From Bacteroidota bacterium (lineage in GTDB: Bacteria > Bacteroidota > Bacteroidia > M30B66), in assembly GCA_020438185.1 (NCBI GenBank), contig JAGQVC010000013.1:1-14018 (forward strand): a stretch of DNA of 14,018 bases. The letters are read 5' to 3'. Below are positions 1 through 8,785 of the stretch, piece by piece. The notes under the pieces are model-generated. The model made no database searches, had not been told where the DNA came from, and was given only the letters and a program-made list of their open reading frames with translations. The position numbers were made by a program, and so were the translations under genes. Numbering within the stretch: position 1 is the stretch's first letter; each line of letters opens with the position of its first letter.

Positions 1-1733
1 GCTTTTGCAACCCTTGGATCATTAGCACCCTGGGCAACAAATAGAGGACATTTAATTTTGTCTACATGAAAAACCGGAGAGACTTTCGTCATCATTTCTT
101 TATCCTTTTCAGGGTCTCCAACCATTTCATGCATCATTTCGAGGTATGGCTTCCAATATGGAGGAATTGTGTTCATGAAGGTAAAAAGGTTCGAAACACC
201 AACATAATCAACAGCACAAGCATATAAATCAGGAGTTAGCGTAATTCCTGCCAATGTAGCGTAACCTCCATAAGAGGCTCCATAAATTGCAATTCTTTTC
301 GGATCAGCAATTCCTTGTTCAATAAGCCATTTAACACCATCTGTTATATCGTCTTGCATGGTTTGTCCCCATTGTTTGAAGCTTGATTCCCAGAATTCAC
401 GGCCATAGCCAACCGAGCCCCTGAAATTCATCTGAAGAACTGCATATCCTCTGTTTGCCAGAAACTGAACTTCGGGATTAAATCCCCATTCGTCGCGCGC
501 CCAGGGCCCTCCATGCGGATTAATAATTACAGGTAAATTTTTTGCTTCAACTCCAACCGGAAGGGTGAGGTAGCCATTAATAGCCTTTCCATCGCGCGCG
601 ATGTATTTTACAGGGCGCATTTCGGCCATATCTTTTTCGTTAAGCCAGGGGCTGATATCAGCCAGCTTTTTCAAATCGCCAGATGTTTGATCGAAGAAAT
701 AATAGCTTCCGAGGTTTCTGTCGCTGCCGACATAAATGAGCATTTTATCTTCATTTCTATTCATGCCCGACAATGCAACTTCGTAACCTTTGAATCGTGC
801 TTCCAGTTTTTCCTGAAGGTTTTTACGCTGCTCGTCGAAGAATTGATAATGCGTTTTGTCGGTTGTGTATGCCACACCGGTAATTACTTTTCTTTTTTTA
901 CTGCGAAGCAGACTTTCGACATCAACTTCAGGATTTTCGTAAATAAATTTTACTTCTTTTTTTGTATCCGGATCAAACAGAGCGATTGCAGCTTTATCGC
1001 GACCTACATTACTTGAAACATAAATATTCTTGTCATCAAAGTCGAAGAAAAGCGGTGAAAACGACTCTTTGAAATTGGTGGATATTAGTTCGGTAAAAGG
1101 GTCTGCTTCTGTTTTTCTATACAACACTCCCGTGTTGATGCCATCTGTTGTGGTTGCTATACGTATGTGACCTTTGTTATCGGTTACCCACCCGGTAATA
1201 TTTCCCGGATTTTCAGCAACCATATCCATTTTCCCGGTTTCAATATTGATGCGGTACACATCAAAAAACTGAGGATTTCTCTGATTGGTTGCTACAATCA
1301 TTTCCTTTTCATTGTCTTCCAGATCGTCAATAATCTGAGCCAGGACTTCATCTCCGGGGGTAAGTTCAACCTGATTTTTACCATCGCTGTCCACTGCAAA
1401 CAAGTGAAAATTTTCATTTCCTCCTTTATCCTGCAAAAAAACGAGCCGGGAGTTATTCTTCCAGAAATAGCCCTGAATGCTGCGTTCTTTGGCAAATGTG
1501 ACCTGAGTTATTTTATCCTCGCCAATTTTTTGGACAAAAATATTCATGCGCGATTCCCAGGGCTGCATAAAAGCCAGATATTCTCCGTTAGGAGAGATAC
1601 GGAACGCTACTTTTTCAGGGTTTTTAAAAAAATCCTGTAGAGGAATCAGGGGAGCCTGCTGAGCCAAAACTGGCTCAATTGCCGTCATCTGCATCATACA
1701 CACAATTAACAGCTTCAAATAAACGAATTTCAT
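1..1733 (-). CDS. Exported S9 (prolyl oligopeptidase) family peptidase, C-terminus cut by window edge
   Basis: A serine peptidase that probably hydrolyses peptides in the periplasm or at the cell surface. Translated from the ATG at 1733, the frame stays open to base 1 (577 codons). It begins with a signal peptide (MKFVYLKLL... ending VLA|QQ near residue 24). The long middle part fits the beta-propeller that gates S9 enzymes. The C-terminal alpha/beta hydrolase domain has NPHGGPW (oxyanion region), then the nucleophile elbow GASYGGY with Ser487 (codon 275-273), then GANDPRV with the catalytic Asp572 (codon 20-18). The Ser-to-Asp distance of 85 residues is typical of the family. The catalytic His, expected some tens of residues later, lies outside the window, so the gene is truncated by the edge and not broken. 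The transporter gene ends 87 bases upstream on the same strand, so co-transcription is possible. Family is certain; exact specificity (dipeptidyl peptidase, acylaminoacyl peptidase or other) cannot be read from sequence. Confidence 0.93.
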   Translation of the reverse strand, partial: MKFVYLKLLIVCMMQMTAIEPVLAQQAPLIPLQDFFKNPEKVAFRISPNGEYLAFMQPWESRMNIFVQKIGEDKITQVTFAKERSIQGYFWKNNSRLVFLQDKGGNENFHLFAVDSDGKNQVELTPGDEVLAQIIDDLEDNEKEMIVATNQRNPQFFDVYRINIETGKMDMVAENPGNITGWVTDNKGHIRIATTTDGINTGVLYRKTEADPFTELISTNFKESFSPLFFDFDDKNIYVSSNVGRDKAAIALFDPDTKKEVKFIYENPEVDVESLLRSKKRKVITGVAYTTDKTHYQFFDEQRKNLQEKLEARFKGYEVALSGMNRNEDKMLIYVGSDRNLGSYYFFDQTSGDLKKLADISPWLNEKDMAEMRPVKYIARDGKAINGYLTLPVGVEAKNLPVIINPHGGPWARDEWGFNPEVQFLANRGYAVLQMNFRGSVGYGREFWESSFKQWGQTMQDDITDGVKWLIEQGIADPKRIAIYGASYGGYATLAGITLTPDLYACAVDYVGVSNLFTFMNTIPPYWKPYLEMMHEMVGDPEKDKEMMTKVSPVFHVDKIKCPLFVAQGANDPRVAK

Positions 1734-1820
1734 GTTTAAAATTTGGTTTTGGTTGTTGGTGTTTAGTAAGTTGAGGAAAAAGTGTTGTTTACTGGTAATT
1801 AATTAGAAAGTATTCTGAAA

Positions 1821-3044
1821 TTATGTTCGTATTCCATTTTTATTCAGCGCTTTAACTGCAGAAAGCATACTTATTATTCCGAGTAAAGCTGCTGTGAAAA
1901 ATGCGGCCCCGGGAAAGTAAATGGAGGCCTCAGGTTTTGCAAATGCGGCAAAAATGCCTGTCATCATTACTGGACCAACGATTGAAGTTATGCTAATAAG
2001 ACTCGTTAATGCGCCTTGTAGTTCGCCTTGTTCATTGGCAGGAACCTGAGCCGAAAGAATTCCCTGAATTGCCGGGCCCGAGATGCCTCCCATGCAATAA
2101 GGAATCAATGCAGCATACATCATCCAGGAGCCCAGAACCGGTGCGGCAGCAAACAAACCAAGTCCAATAATGTAGAGTATCATTCCAACCACTACCGAGT
2201 TGCGGTTTCCGAGTTTCGGGTTTACAACCCGGATGAGTAAGCCCTGAACAAGGGCAACCAGAATTCCGACGAAGCCCAGCGAATAGCCAACTTGCGATTC
2301 AGACCATTGAAATTGATCCATTGTGAAAAAGGACCAGGTGCTCTGCACTGCGTGCGATGCTACATAGATTAACAATAAAGAGATAACCATTCCCGAAATG
2401 AGTGGGTATTTGGAAAGCATTTTCAATGAACCCAGGGGATTGGCCCTTTTTAATTCGAATTTTCTCCGGCTTTCTGGCGGAAGAGATTCAGGCAGGATTA
2501 GCCACCCGTAGAGAAAGTTAATGAATGTTAGAATGGCCGCTGCAAGAAATGGTACCCGCGAACCGTATTCACCTAGAATTCCGCCTACAACCGGACCAAT
2601 GATGAAACCTAAACCAAAGGCAGCGCCTATGAGCCCGAAATTCTGGGCTCTCTTTTCAGGGGTTGAAATATCTGCAATGTATGCAGTTGCAGTAGTGAAA
2701 CTTGCGCCCATCATTCCGGCGATAAGCCGACCCACAAAAAGCCAGAAAATAGTTGGGGCGAAAGCCAGCAATATGTAATCGACTGCAAAGCCAAAAAGTG
2801 AAATGAGCAAAACAGGACGGCGCCCGTATTGATCGCTGAGGTTACCTAATACCGGAGAAAACAGAAACTGCATAAACGCAAATGAAAAAAGTAACCAGCC
2901 CCCGTATTCTGAAGCTTCACTGAGGGAGCCACCGGTTAGTTCCTGAATTAGTTTTGGAAAAACAGGGATGATAATTCCGAGGCCTGTAACGTCTATTAAT
3001 AGTGTTGCAAAGATAAATCCCAAAGCGGGTTTTGCACTTTTCAT
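1821..3044 (-). CDS. TetA-like MFS drug/proton antiporter (TCR/Tet family)
   Basis: Inner-membrane efflux transporter of the major facilitator superfamily, 407 residues from the ATG at 3044, with about 12 hydrophobic helices. It shows the TetA-type first helix (LLIDVTGLGIIIPVFP, residues 15-30), motif A between helices 2 and 3 (GNLSDQYGRRPVLL, 67-80), GRLIAGMMGAS in helix 4, the helix 5 run GLGFIIGPVVGG, and the NEQGELQGALTS segment (337-348) that is characteristic of the Tet branch. The frame can be extended to a TTG at 3065, but that TTG lies inside a TATATTTG promoter box, so the ATG is preferred. Members of this branch export tetracyclines or other drugs in exchange for protons; chromosomal homologues in Bacteroidota are mostly uncharacterised, so the substrate is unknown. 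There is no regulator gene next door such as a TetR. Transcribed away from icmF, with the S9 peptidase gene 87 bases downstream. Confidence 0.9.
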   Translation of the reverse strand: MKSAKPALGFIFATLLIDVTGLGIIIPVFPKLIQELTGGSLSEASEYGGWLLFSFAFMQFLFSPVLGNLSDQYGRRPVLLISLFGFAVDYILLAFAPTIFWLFVGRLIAGMMGASFTTATAYIADISTPEKRAQNFGLIGAAFGLGFIIGPVVGGILGEYGSRVPFLAAAILTFINFLYGWLILPESLPPESRRKFELKRANPLGSLKMLSKYPLISGMVISLLLIYVASHAVQSTWSFFTMDQFQWSESQVGYSLGFVGILVALVQGLLIRVVNPKLGNRNSVVVGMILYIIGLGLFAAAPVLGSWMMYAALIPYCMGGISGPAIQGILSAQVPANEQGELQGALTSLISITSIVGPVMMTGIFAAFAKPEASIYFPGAAFFTAALLGIISMLSAVKALNKNGIRT

Positions 3045-3062
3045 TTGAGTTGGGTTAGTGAG

Positions 3063-3070
3063 CAAATATA
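3063..3070 (-). promoter_or_regulatory. Bacteroidota -7 promoter box TATATTTG for the MFS gene
   Basis: The minus strand reads TATATTTG here, an exact match to the Bacteroidota -7 consensus TAnnTTTG, 18 bases before the ATG at 3044. This implies a very short leader. No convincing -33 TTG element is seen at the usual distance, so the call rests on the -7 box alone. Confidence 0.5.
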
Positions 3071-3147
3071 CTCTTTAGCAATTGTGAATGACTTATACAG
3101 AGGTGACATTTTAAATGTGAAAAGCATTCAATAGCTCCTGGCTTATC

Positions 3148-3160
3148 CTGCCTGCGGCAG
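3148..3160. repeat. Small GC-rich inverted repeat CTGCC-TGC-GGCAG in the divergent promoter region
   Basis: A perfect 5-bp inverted repeat with a 3-base loop, markedly more GC-rich than the surrounding AT-rich intergenic DNA. It lies between the two divergent promoter boxes. It may be a small hairpin, an operator half-site pair or a remnant of an interspersed palindromic repeat; one copy in the window cannot tell these apart. Confidence 0.35.
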
Positions 3161-3194
3161 AAGTGCGCTAACCTTAATAATCGGGCAGATTCAT

Positions 3195-3202
3195 TATCTT
3201 TG
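3195..3202 (+). promoter_or_regulatory. Bacteroidota -7 promoter box TATCTTTG for icmF
   Basis: TATCTTTG matches the Bacteroidota -7 consensus TAnnTTTG exactly and lies 28 bases before the icmF ATG, giving a leader of roughly 20 bases. A -33 element is not evident. Together with the box at 3063-3070 it makes this a divergent promoter region. Confidence 0.5.
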
Positions 3203-3230
3203 CCCATTCCCAAAAGAGCTAAAAAGACCT

Positions 3231-6200
3231 ATGGAAACCGCAGTTTACAAGCCAAAGCATAAAATCAGAATAGTTACCGCCGCTTCTTTGTTCGACGGGC
3301 ATGATGCAGCGATAAATATTATGCGGCGAATCATACAGAGTTCCGGAGCTGAGGTAATTCATCTGGGGCATGACCGAAGCGTGGAGGAAGTTGTAAACTG
3401 TGCCATTCAGGAGGATGCTCAGGCGATTGCAATGACATCGTATCAAGGGGGGCATATGGAATATTTCAAGTATATGTTCGATTTGCTGAAGGAGAAAGGA
3501 GCCGGCCATATCCGCATTTTCGGTGGGGGCGGTGGTACGATACTACCTTCTGAAATAGAAGAATTACAGGAATACGGTATTGCACGCATTTATCATCCCG
3601 ACGACGGACGCAGCATGGGTTTGCAGGGAATGATAAACGACTTGATGCAGAAATGCGATTTTGCAACCGGCTTGAATTTGAATGGCGAAGTCGGTCACCT
3701 GCTTGAAAAAAACTGGGTAAGCATTGCTAAATTGATTTCGGCAGCTGAAAATAATCCGGAAGGTTCAACCGGGGAATTACATAAAGTACACGATCTGGCT
3801 GCACAAAGTCATGCGCCTGTATTAGGTATCACCGGCACCGGCGGTGCCGGGAAGTCATCGCTTGTTGATGAACTGGTTCGACGTTTTTTAATTGATTTTC
3901 CCGATAAATACATTGGCGTAATTTCAGTTGACCCTTCAAAAAGAAAAACAGGTGGTGCGTTGCTGGGCGACCGAATCAGGATGAATTCCATACGCAATCC
4001 CCGTGTTTATATGCGCTCGCTTGCAACCCGCCAAAGTAATCTGGCTTTAAGCAAGCACGTTAAGGAGGCTATTTCCATATTAAAAGCGGCCAAATACGAT
4101 TTAATTATTCTCGAAACATCGGGAATTGGTCAGAGCGATACCGAGATTCTGGATCACAGCGACATTAGTTTGTATGTTATGACACCTGAATATGGCGCTG
4201 CTACTCAGCTGGAGAAAATTGATATGCTGGATTTTGCAGATTTAATTGCTCTAAATAAATTCGATAAGAGAGGTGCACTTGATGCTTTGCGGGATGTTAA
4301 AAAACAATACCAGCGAAACCATAATTTATGGGACACCGATCCTGAATTAATGCCCGTTTTCGGTACCATCGCATCTCAATTTAATGATCCGGGAATGAAT
4401 AATCTTTACCGGAGAATAATGGATACTCTTGTTGAGAAAACAGGAGCTGATTTAAAATCGGGTTACACGGTTTCCCGTGAAATGAGTGAGAAAATTTATG
4501 TTATTCCACCACAGAGAACCCGCTACCTGAGTGAGATTGCCGAGAATAACAGGAACTATAATTTATGGGCAGAAAAGCAGGCATTGGTTGCTGAAAAATT
4601 ATTTGCATTAAATGAAACCATTGCTGTTTTTAAAGGAAAAAAAGATTCGGATGATATTGTAAAAACTGTTCAGGCTGAATTTGATCGCATTAAACTTGAT
4701 CTGGATGGCCGAAACTGGCTGATTATTGAGAACTGGGAAAATAAACGTAAAAAATACAAGGATGAATATTTTGTATTTAAAGTACGTGACAAAGAAATTA
4801 AAATTAAAACGCATACCGAAAGTCTTTCTCATTCTGAAATACCGAAGGTTGTAACTCCGGCTTATAAAAATTGGGGTGACATATTAAAATGGGTTTTATT
4901 GGAAAATGTACCCGGAGAATTTCCGTTTGCAGCCGGAATTTATCCGTTTAAACGTGAAGGGGAAGATCCTACCCGGATGTTTGCCGGCGAAGGGGGACCT
5001 GAACGTACCAACAGACGTTTTCATTATGTAAGCAAAGGCATGCCTGCGGCAAGATTAAGTACTGCTTTTGACTCTGTTACACTTTATGGTAACGACCCTG
5101 ATTTAAGACCTGATATTTATGGTAAAATTGGAAATTCAGGAGTAAGCATTTGTTGTTTGGATGATGCCAAAAAATTGTATTCAGGATTTAATTTATGTGC
5201 ACCTACAACATCGGTTTCGATGACTATTAATGGTCCGGCTCCCATGCTTTTGGGCTTTTTTATGAATGCAGCCATCGATCAGCAATGCGAATTGTATATT
5301 AAGGAAAATGGATTGGAGAAAGAGGTAGAGGATAAAATTGCTGCAATTTTTAAAAAGCGTGGCGTTGAACGGCCGGCTTATCAGGGCGAATTACCTGAGG
5401 GAAATGACGGACTCGGCTTGATGTTGCTTGGAGTTACCGGTGATCAGGTACTTGATAAATCAATTTATAATAAGATTAAAGCAGAAACGCTTTCGGTTGT
5501 TCGCGGAACTGTTCAGGCCGATATTCTGAAGGAAGATCAGGCTCAGAATACCTGTATTTTCAGTACGGAGTTCGCCCTCAGAATGATGGGTGATATTCAG
5601 CAATATTTTATTGATAAAAAAGTCCGCAATTTTTACAGCGTCAGTATTTCTGGTTACCACATAGCCGAAGCAGGAGCTAACCCGATTTCGCAGCTTGCTT
5701 TTACCCTTGCAAACGGATTTACATATGTGGAATATTATTTAAGCCGGGGAATGCATATTGATGATTTTGCGCCTAACCTAAGCTTCTTTTTTTCCAATGG
5801 AATTGACCCTGAATATGCAGTTATCGGGCGTGTAGCCCGAAGACTCTGGGCAAAGGCTATGAAGCTTAAATACGGTGCCAATGAGCGCAGCCAGATGCTG
5901 AAATACCATATTCAAACTTCCGGTAGGTCGCTGCATGCGCAGGAAATTGATTTTAATGATATTCGCACCACTCTTCAGGCATTGTATGCGATTTACGATA
6001 ATTGCAATTCGTTGCATACCAATGCCTACGATGAAGCTATAACAACACCTACCGAGGAAAGTGTGAGAAGGGCGATGGCTATCCAGTTAATCATAAATAA
6101 GGAATTGGGTCTGGCCAAGAATGAAAATCCAATTCAGGGAGCATTTATTATTGAGGAATTAAGTGATTTGGTTGAAGAGGCCGTATATGCTGAATTTGAC

Positions 6201-6602
6201 CGGATTACTGAACGGGGAGGAGTGCTTGGAGCCATGGAAACCATGTATCAGCGAGGTAAAATTCAGGAAGAATCGATGCACTACGAAATGTTAAAACATA
6301 GTGGTGAGTTTCCCATTATTGGAGTTAATACGTTCCTGAGTTCCAAAGGATCGCCAACTGTTTTGCCGCGCGAGGTGATTCGTGCAAACGAAGACGAAAA
6401 ACAGTATCAGATAAATATGCTGGACAACCTTCACAAGGGAAATGAAGAACGCTCTGTTGAAATGATTAAAAAGGTGCAGGTGGCAGCTGTTCAGAACCAC
6501 AATATTTTTGAGCAATTAATGGAAGCTGTTAAATATTGTTCCCTGGGAGAAATTACGCATGCCTTATTTGAAGTAGGCGGGCAATACCGGAGAAACATGT
6601 AA
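3231..6602 (+). CDS. icmF: IcmF: fused adenosylcobalamin-dependent isobutyryl-CoA mutase with G-protein chaperone
   Basis: Cytoplasmic enzyme that interconverts isobutyryl-CoA and n-butyryl-CoA by a radical mechanism using coenzyme B12; its built-in GTPase loads and protects the cofactor. The 1123 residues show three parts in the IcmF order. B12-binding domain (about 12-140): DGHDAA with His24 as probable lower axial cobalt ligand, SYQGG (70-74) and a Gly run at 98-102. MeaI-type G domain (about 195-410): P-loop GTGGAGKS (202-209), ETSGIGQSD (295-303), NKFD (342-345). Mutase TIM-barrel domain (about 550-1123): RRFHYVSKG, RGTVQADILKEDQAQNT, SISGYHIAEAGANP. Where methylmalonyl-CoA mutase has Tyr89 and Arg207 (P. 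shermanii numbering), this protein has Phe597 and Gln772, the pair known for isobutyryl-CoA mutases. The ATG at 3231 begins just before the B12 domain and sits 28 bases after a promoter box. No other acyl-CoA or B12 gene is adjacent, so it seems to be a stand-alone unit. Confidence 0.95.
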   Translation: METAVYKPKHKIRIVTAASLFDGHDAAINIMRRIIQSSGAEVIHLGHDRSVEEVVNCAIQEDAQAIAMTSYQGGHMEYFKYMFDLLKEKGAGHIRIFGGGGGTILPSEIEELQEYGIARIYHPDDGRSMGLQGMINDLMQKCDFATGLNLNGEVGHLLEKNWVSIAKLISAAENNPEGSTGELHKVHDLAAQSHAPVLGITGTGGAGKSSLVDELVRRFLIDFPDKYIGVISVDPSKRKTGGALLGDRIRMNSIRNPRVYMRSLATRQSNLALSKHVKEAISILKAAKYDLIILETSGIGQSDTEILDHSDISLYVMTPEYGAATQLEKIDMLDFADLIALNKFDKRGALDALRDVKKQYQRNHNLWDTDPELMPVFGTIASQFNDPGMNNLYRRIMDTLVEKTGADLKSGYTVSREMSEKIYVIPPQRTRYLSEIAENNRNYNLWAEKQALVAEKLFALNETIAVFKGKKDSDDIVKTVQAEFDRIKLDLDGRNWLIIENWENKRKKYKDEYFVFKVRDKEIKIKTHTESLSHSEIPKVVTPAYKNWGDILKWVLLENVPGEFPFAAGIYPFKREGEDPTRMFAGEGGPERTNRRFHYVSKGMPAARLSTAFDSVTLYGNDPDLRPDIYGKIGNSGVSICCLDDAKKLYSGFNLCAPTTSVSMTINGPAPMLLGFFMNAAIDQQCELYIKENGLEKEVEDKIAAIFKKRGVERPAYQGELPEGNDGLGLMLLGVTGDQVLDKSIYNKIKAETLSVVRGTVQADILKEDQAQNTCIFSTEFALRMMGDIQQYFIDKKVRNFYSVSISGYHIAEAGANPISQLAFTLANGFTYVEYYLSRGMHIDDFAPNLSFFFSNGIDPEYAVIGRVARRLWAKAMKLKYGANERSQMLKYHIQTSGRSLHAQEIDFNDIRTTLQALYAIYDNCNSLHTNAYDEAITTPTEESVRRAMAIQLIINKELGLAKNENPIQGAFIIEELSDLVEEAVYAEFDRITERGGVLGAMETMYQRGKIQEESMHYEMLKHSGEFPIIGVNTFLSSKGSPTVLPREVIRANEDEKQYQINMLDNLHKGNEERSVEMIKKVQVAAVQNHNIFEQLMEAVKYCSLGEITHALFEVGGQYRRNM

Positions 6603-6662
6603 GCAGGTTTTGTTTCGTACTCTACTTTTATTAGTTGATTGTTTTCGGTTAAAGCAGTGTTT

Positions 6663-8780
6663 ATGCGTTTGATTTTTGTGTTTTTGAGTTTGGTTTTGTT
6701 GAGTAAGAATGGTTTTTCACAATCTGTTTCCAAAGGTTATGAAGCGCTGAATGAGTTCGATTTCTTTAAAGCCAAAAGGATATTTGAGAAAAAAGCTAAA
6801 CGGCATCCGGTTGCATCACATTACGGACTTGCTTTAATCAGATTTGACAAACTGAATCATTTCCACTCATATGATTCTGCTTTTGTTCAGGTGATGCTTG
6901 CTGATTCATTTTTCGGAAAAATTTCGGCTCGGGAACGTATTGATTTACTCGATTTTGGTATATCAGATACTGCTCTCGCAGGATTACAGAACAGAATTTA
7001 TTATGCGGCTTTTGAGGAAGCAAAGAATAAAAATACACCAGAAGCTTATTCGCATTATGCGACATTTTTCAGATTCAGTGAATTTGAGGAAGAAGCCAGA
7101 TTTAAGGAAGTAGACCGGGCATTTCAGCTCGCCGACAGTGCCGGTACTTCAGCAGCATTAAGTGCATTTATAAATAAATATCCCGGTTCATTTCGCGATG
7201 AACAGGCCCGGCAGTTGCTTGATGATGCTTTATTCAGAGAGTTCACAGCAGATCAAAGCATTAAATCTTATGAAGCATTTATTTCCGGATATCCTGAGTC
7301 ATCGCATCGCGGCGAAGCCGATGATGCATTGTATGCTTTGAATGTGAAAAGTTTTAGCACAGACGAGTTGTATTCGTTTGTGAAAAAATACCCGAAAAAC
7401 CGAAATTCTGAAGAAGCCTGGGACATGATTTATGCTGATTTTACGGCCGACCAGCGGGTGGAAAGCTTTGAAGCCTTTAAACAGAAATTTCCCGAGTATC
7501 CCTATCAGGAACGGCTTCGCCGGGATGTAAAACTTGCGTCGATTCCATTGTATCCGGCAGTAAATGGTGATTTATGGGGATATGTTGATTCCACCGGAAA
7601 AAATGTTTTAACCTGGCAATTTGAGGAAGCCTGGAATTTCACGGAAAACCTGGCCATGGTGAGGTTGAATGATAAAATTGGATACATTAACAAGGCCGGA
7701 ATCAAGGTGGTGAAGCCCGCCTACGATGACGGAGAGCCGTTTAAGAACCAGCTGGCTGTTGTTGAAAAGGATGGTTTGTACGGATTGATTGACCCGCGTG
7801 GTCAGGTTGTACTACCCATTGAATATGAAATGGTTTCGGGGCCTGTTAACGGATTTTATCAGGTTAGCAAAGATGATTTGTACGGTTTTGCTGACCGTTT
7901 TGGTAAGTTAAGAATTCAACCTCAATATGAGAATACCGACGATTTTAGTGAAGGACTGGCAGCTGTTACTTCAAATGGACTGGTCGGTTTTATTGATACA
8001 AACGGAAGCGTGAAGGTGCCATTTAAATATGATGTGGCTCTTCAGTTTCAGGACGGAGCTGCACGTGTAATGCGCAATGAACTTGTTGGAGTTATTGACA
8101 CAACTGGTAAAGAAGTGATTTTTGCCGAAAACGACCGTGTGGGAGCCTTTTCTGAAGGACTTTGTAAAGTAACCCGCGATGGCAGATGTGCATTTTTTGA
8201 TAGAAAGGGTAAGGAAGTAATTTCCTTTAAGTCGTGGTGTTCGGCGCCTGTACTTGGAGTAGATGGATTTAGTGAAGGGCTTGCCCGCATTGAGAAATCG
8301 GGTAAAAAGGGATATATTGACAGAAGCGGAAAATTGGTTATTCCTGCCCGTTATGAGGAAAGCGGTTATTTTTCTTCGGGGCGTGCAACCTTTAGATCGA
8401 GAAGAAAATGGGGCTACATTGATAAAAAAGGCAAGACAGTTATCGAAGCCAGATTTGATGAAGCTGCCCCTTTCTCAGGAAGACTTGCAAGGGTGAAGAA
8501 GGATGGATTTTACGGATTAATTTCCACCGAAGGTGAAATGAAATTACCTGCCAGTTATGACGATATTATCCAGGATGGAGAATTTTATCTGCTAAAGAAA
8601 GATGATAAAATGCAGATTTTATCTTCCGAATTAAAGCCACTTACCGAGTTGGTCTGGGACGATATAAGAAGAACAGACGATCCGCATGTTTTCAGACTTT
8701 CGATAGGGATTAAACTGGCGCTTTTTCACACCACACTTCAGAAAGTGTTTTGGGAAGAAAGTGGCTTGGAAAAAGAATAA
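6663..8780 (+). CDS. Exported WG-repeat protein with N-terminal BamD-like helical repeats
   Basis: A 705-residue protein of unknown function. The ATG at 6663 gives a clean signal peptide (MRLIFVFLSLVLL..., probable cleavage around GFS|Q, residues 17-20); a TTG at 6639 would add eight residues in front of it and is less likely. Residues about 120-290 hold at least four helical repeats of 33-37 residues marked by FINKYP, FISGYP, FVKKYP and FKQKFP, resembling the TPR-like repeats of BamD/YbgF-type envelope proteins. From residue 303 on come about ten WG beta repeats of roughly 33 residues, of the pattern GYIDxxGKxVIxxxYDxAxxFxxGLAxV, ending in one degenerate unit near 650-680. Repeat 7 has lost the WG/YG pair (RCAFFD) and carries an insertion. 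Such proteins are thought to be binding scaffolds at the envelope, but no substrate is known. No lipobox is seen, so a periplasmic or secreted soluble form is likeliest. It follows icmF by 60 bases; the two need not be related in function. Confidence 0.88.
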   Translation: MRLIFVFLSLVLLSKNGFSQSVSKGYEALNEFDFFKAKRIFEKKAKRHPVASHYGLALIRFDKLNHFHSYDSAFVQVMLADSFFGKISARERIDLLDFGISDTALAGLQNRIYYAAFEEAKNKNTPEAYSHYATFFRFSEFEEEARFKEVDRAFQLADSAGTSAALSAFINKYPGSFRDEQARQLLDDALFREFTADQSIKSYEAFISGYPESSHRGEADDALYALNVKSFSTDELYSFVKKYPKNRNSEEAWDMIYADFTADQRVESFEAFKQKFPEYPYQERLRRDVKLASIPLYPAVNGDLWGYVDSTGKNVLTWQFEEAWNFTENLAMVRLNDKIGYINKAGIKVVKPAYDDGEPFKNQLAVVEKDGLYGLIDPRGQVVLPIEYEMVSGPVNGFYQVSKDDLYGFADRFGKLRIQPQYENTDDFSEGLAAVTSNGLVGFIDTNGSVKVPFKYDVALQFQDGAARVMRNELVGVIDTTGKEVIFAENDRVGAFSEGLCKVTRDGRCAFFDRKGKEVISFKSWCSAPVLGVDGFSEGLARIEKSGKKGYIDRSGKLVIPARYEESGYFSSGRATFRSRRKWGYIDKKGKTVIEARFDEAAPFSGRLARVKKDGFYGLISTEGEMKLPASYDDIIQDGEFYLLKKDDKMQILSSELKPLTELVWDDIRRTDDPHVFRLSIGIKLALFHTTLQKVFWEESGLEKE
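7569..8603 (+). repeat. Array of about ten WG beta repeats within the coding sequence
   Basis: The encoded segment repeats about every 33 residues with a Gly-aromatic/Ile-Asp start (LWGYVD, IGYIN, YGLID, YGFAD, VGFID, VGVID, CAFFD, KGYID, WGYID, YGLIS) and an FxxGLAxV end. The units are diverged at the DNA level, so this is an old protein repeat and not a recent tandem duplication. Confidence 0.8.
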
Positions 8781-8785
8781 AAGGT

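Noticed and set aside
1167..1640. 157-residue open frame on the plus strand
   Set aside because: It is antisense to the S9 peptidase, whose own frame is supported by a signal peptide and catalytic motifs.
6491..6733. Minus-strand open frame across the icmF to WG-gene gap
   Set aside because: It overlaps the ends of two well-supported plus-strand genes and has no recognisable features.
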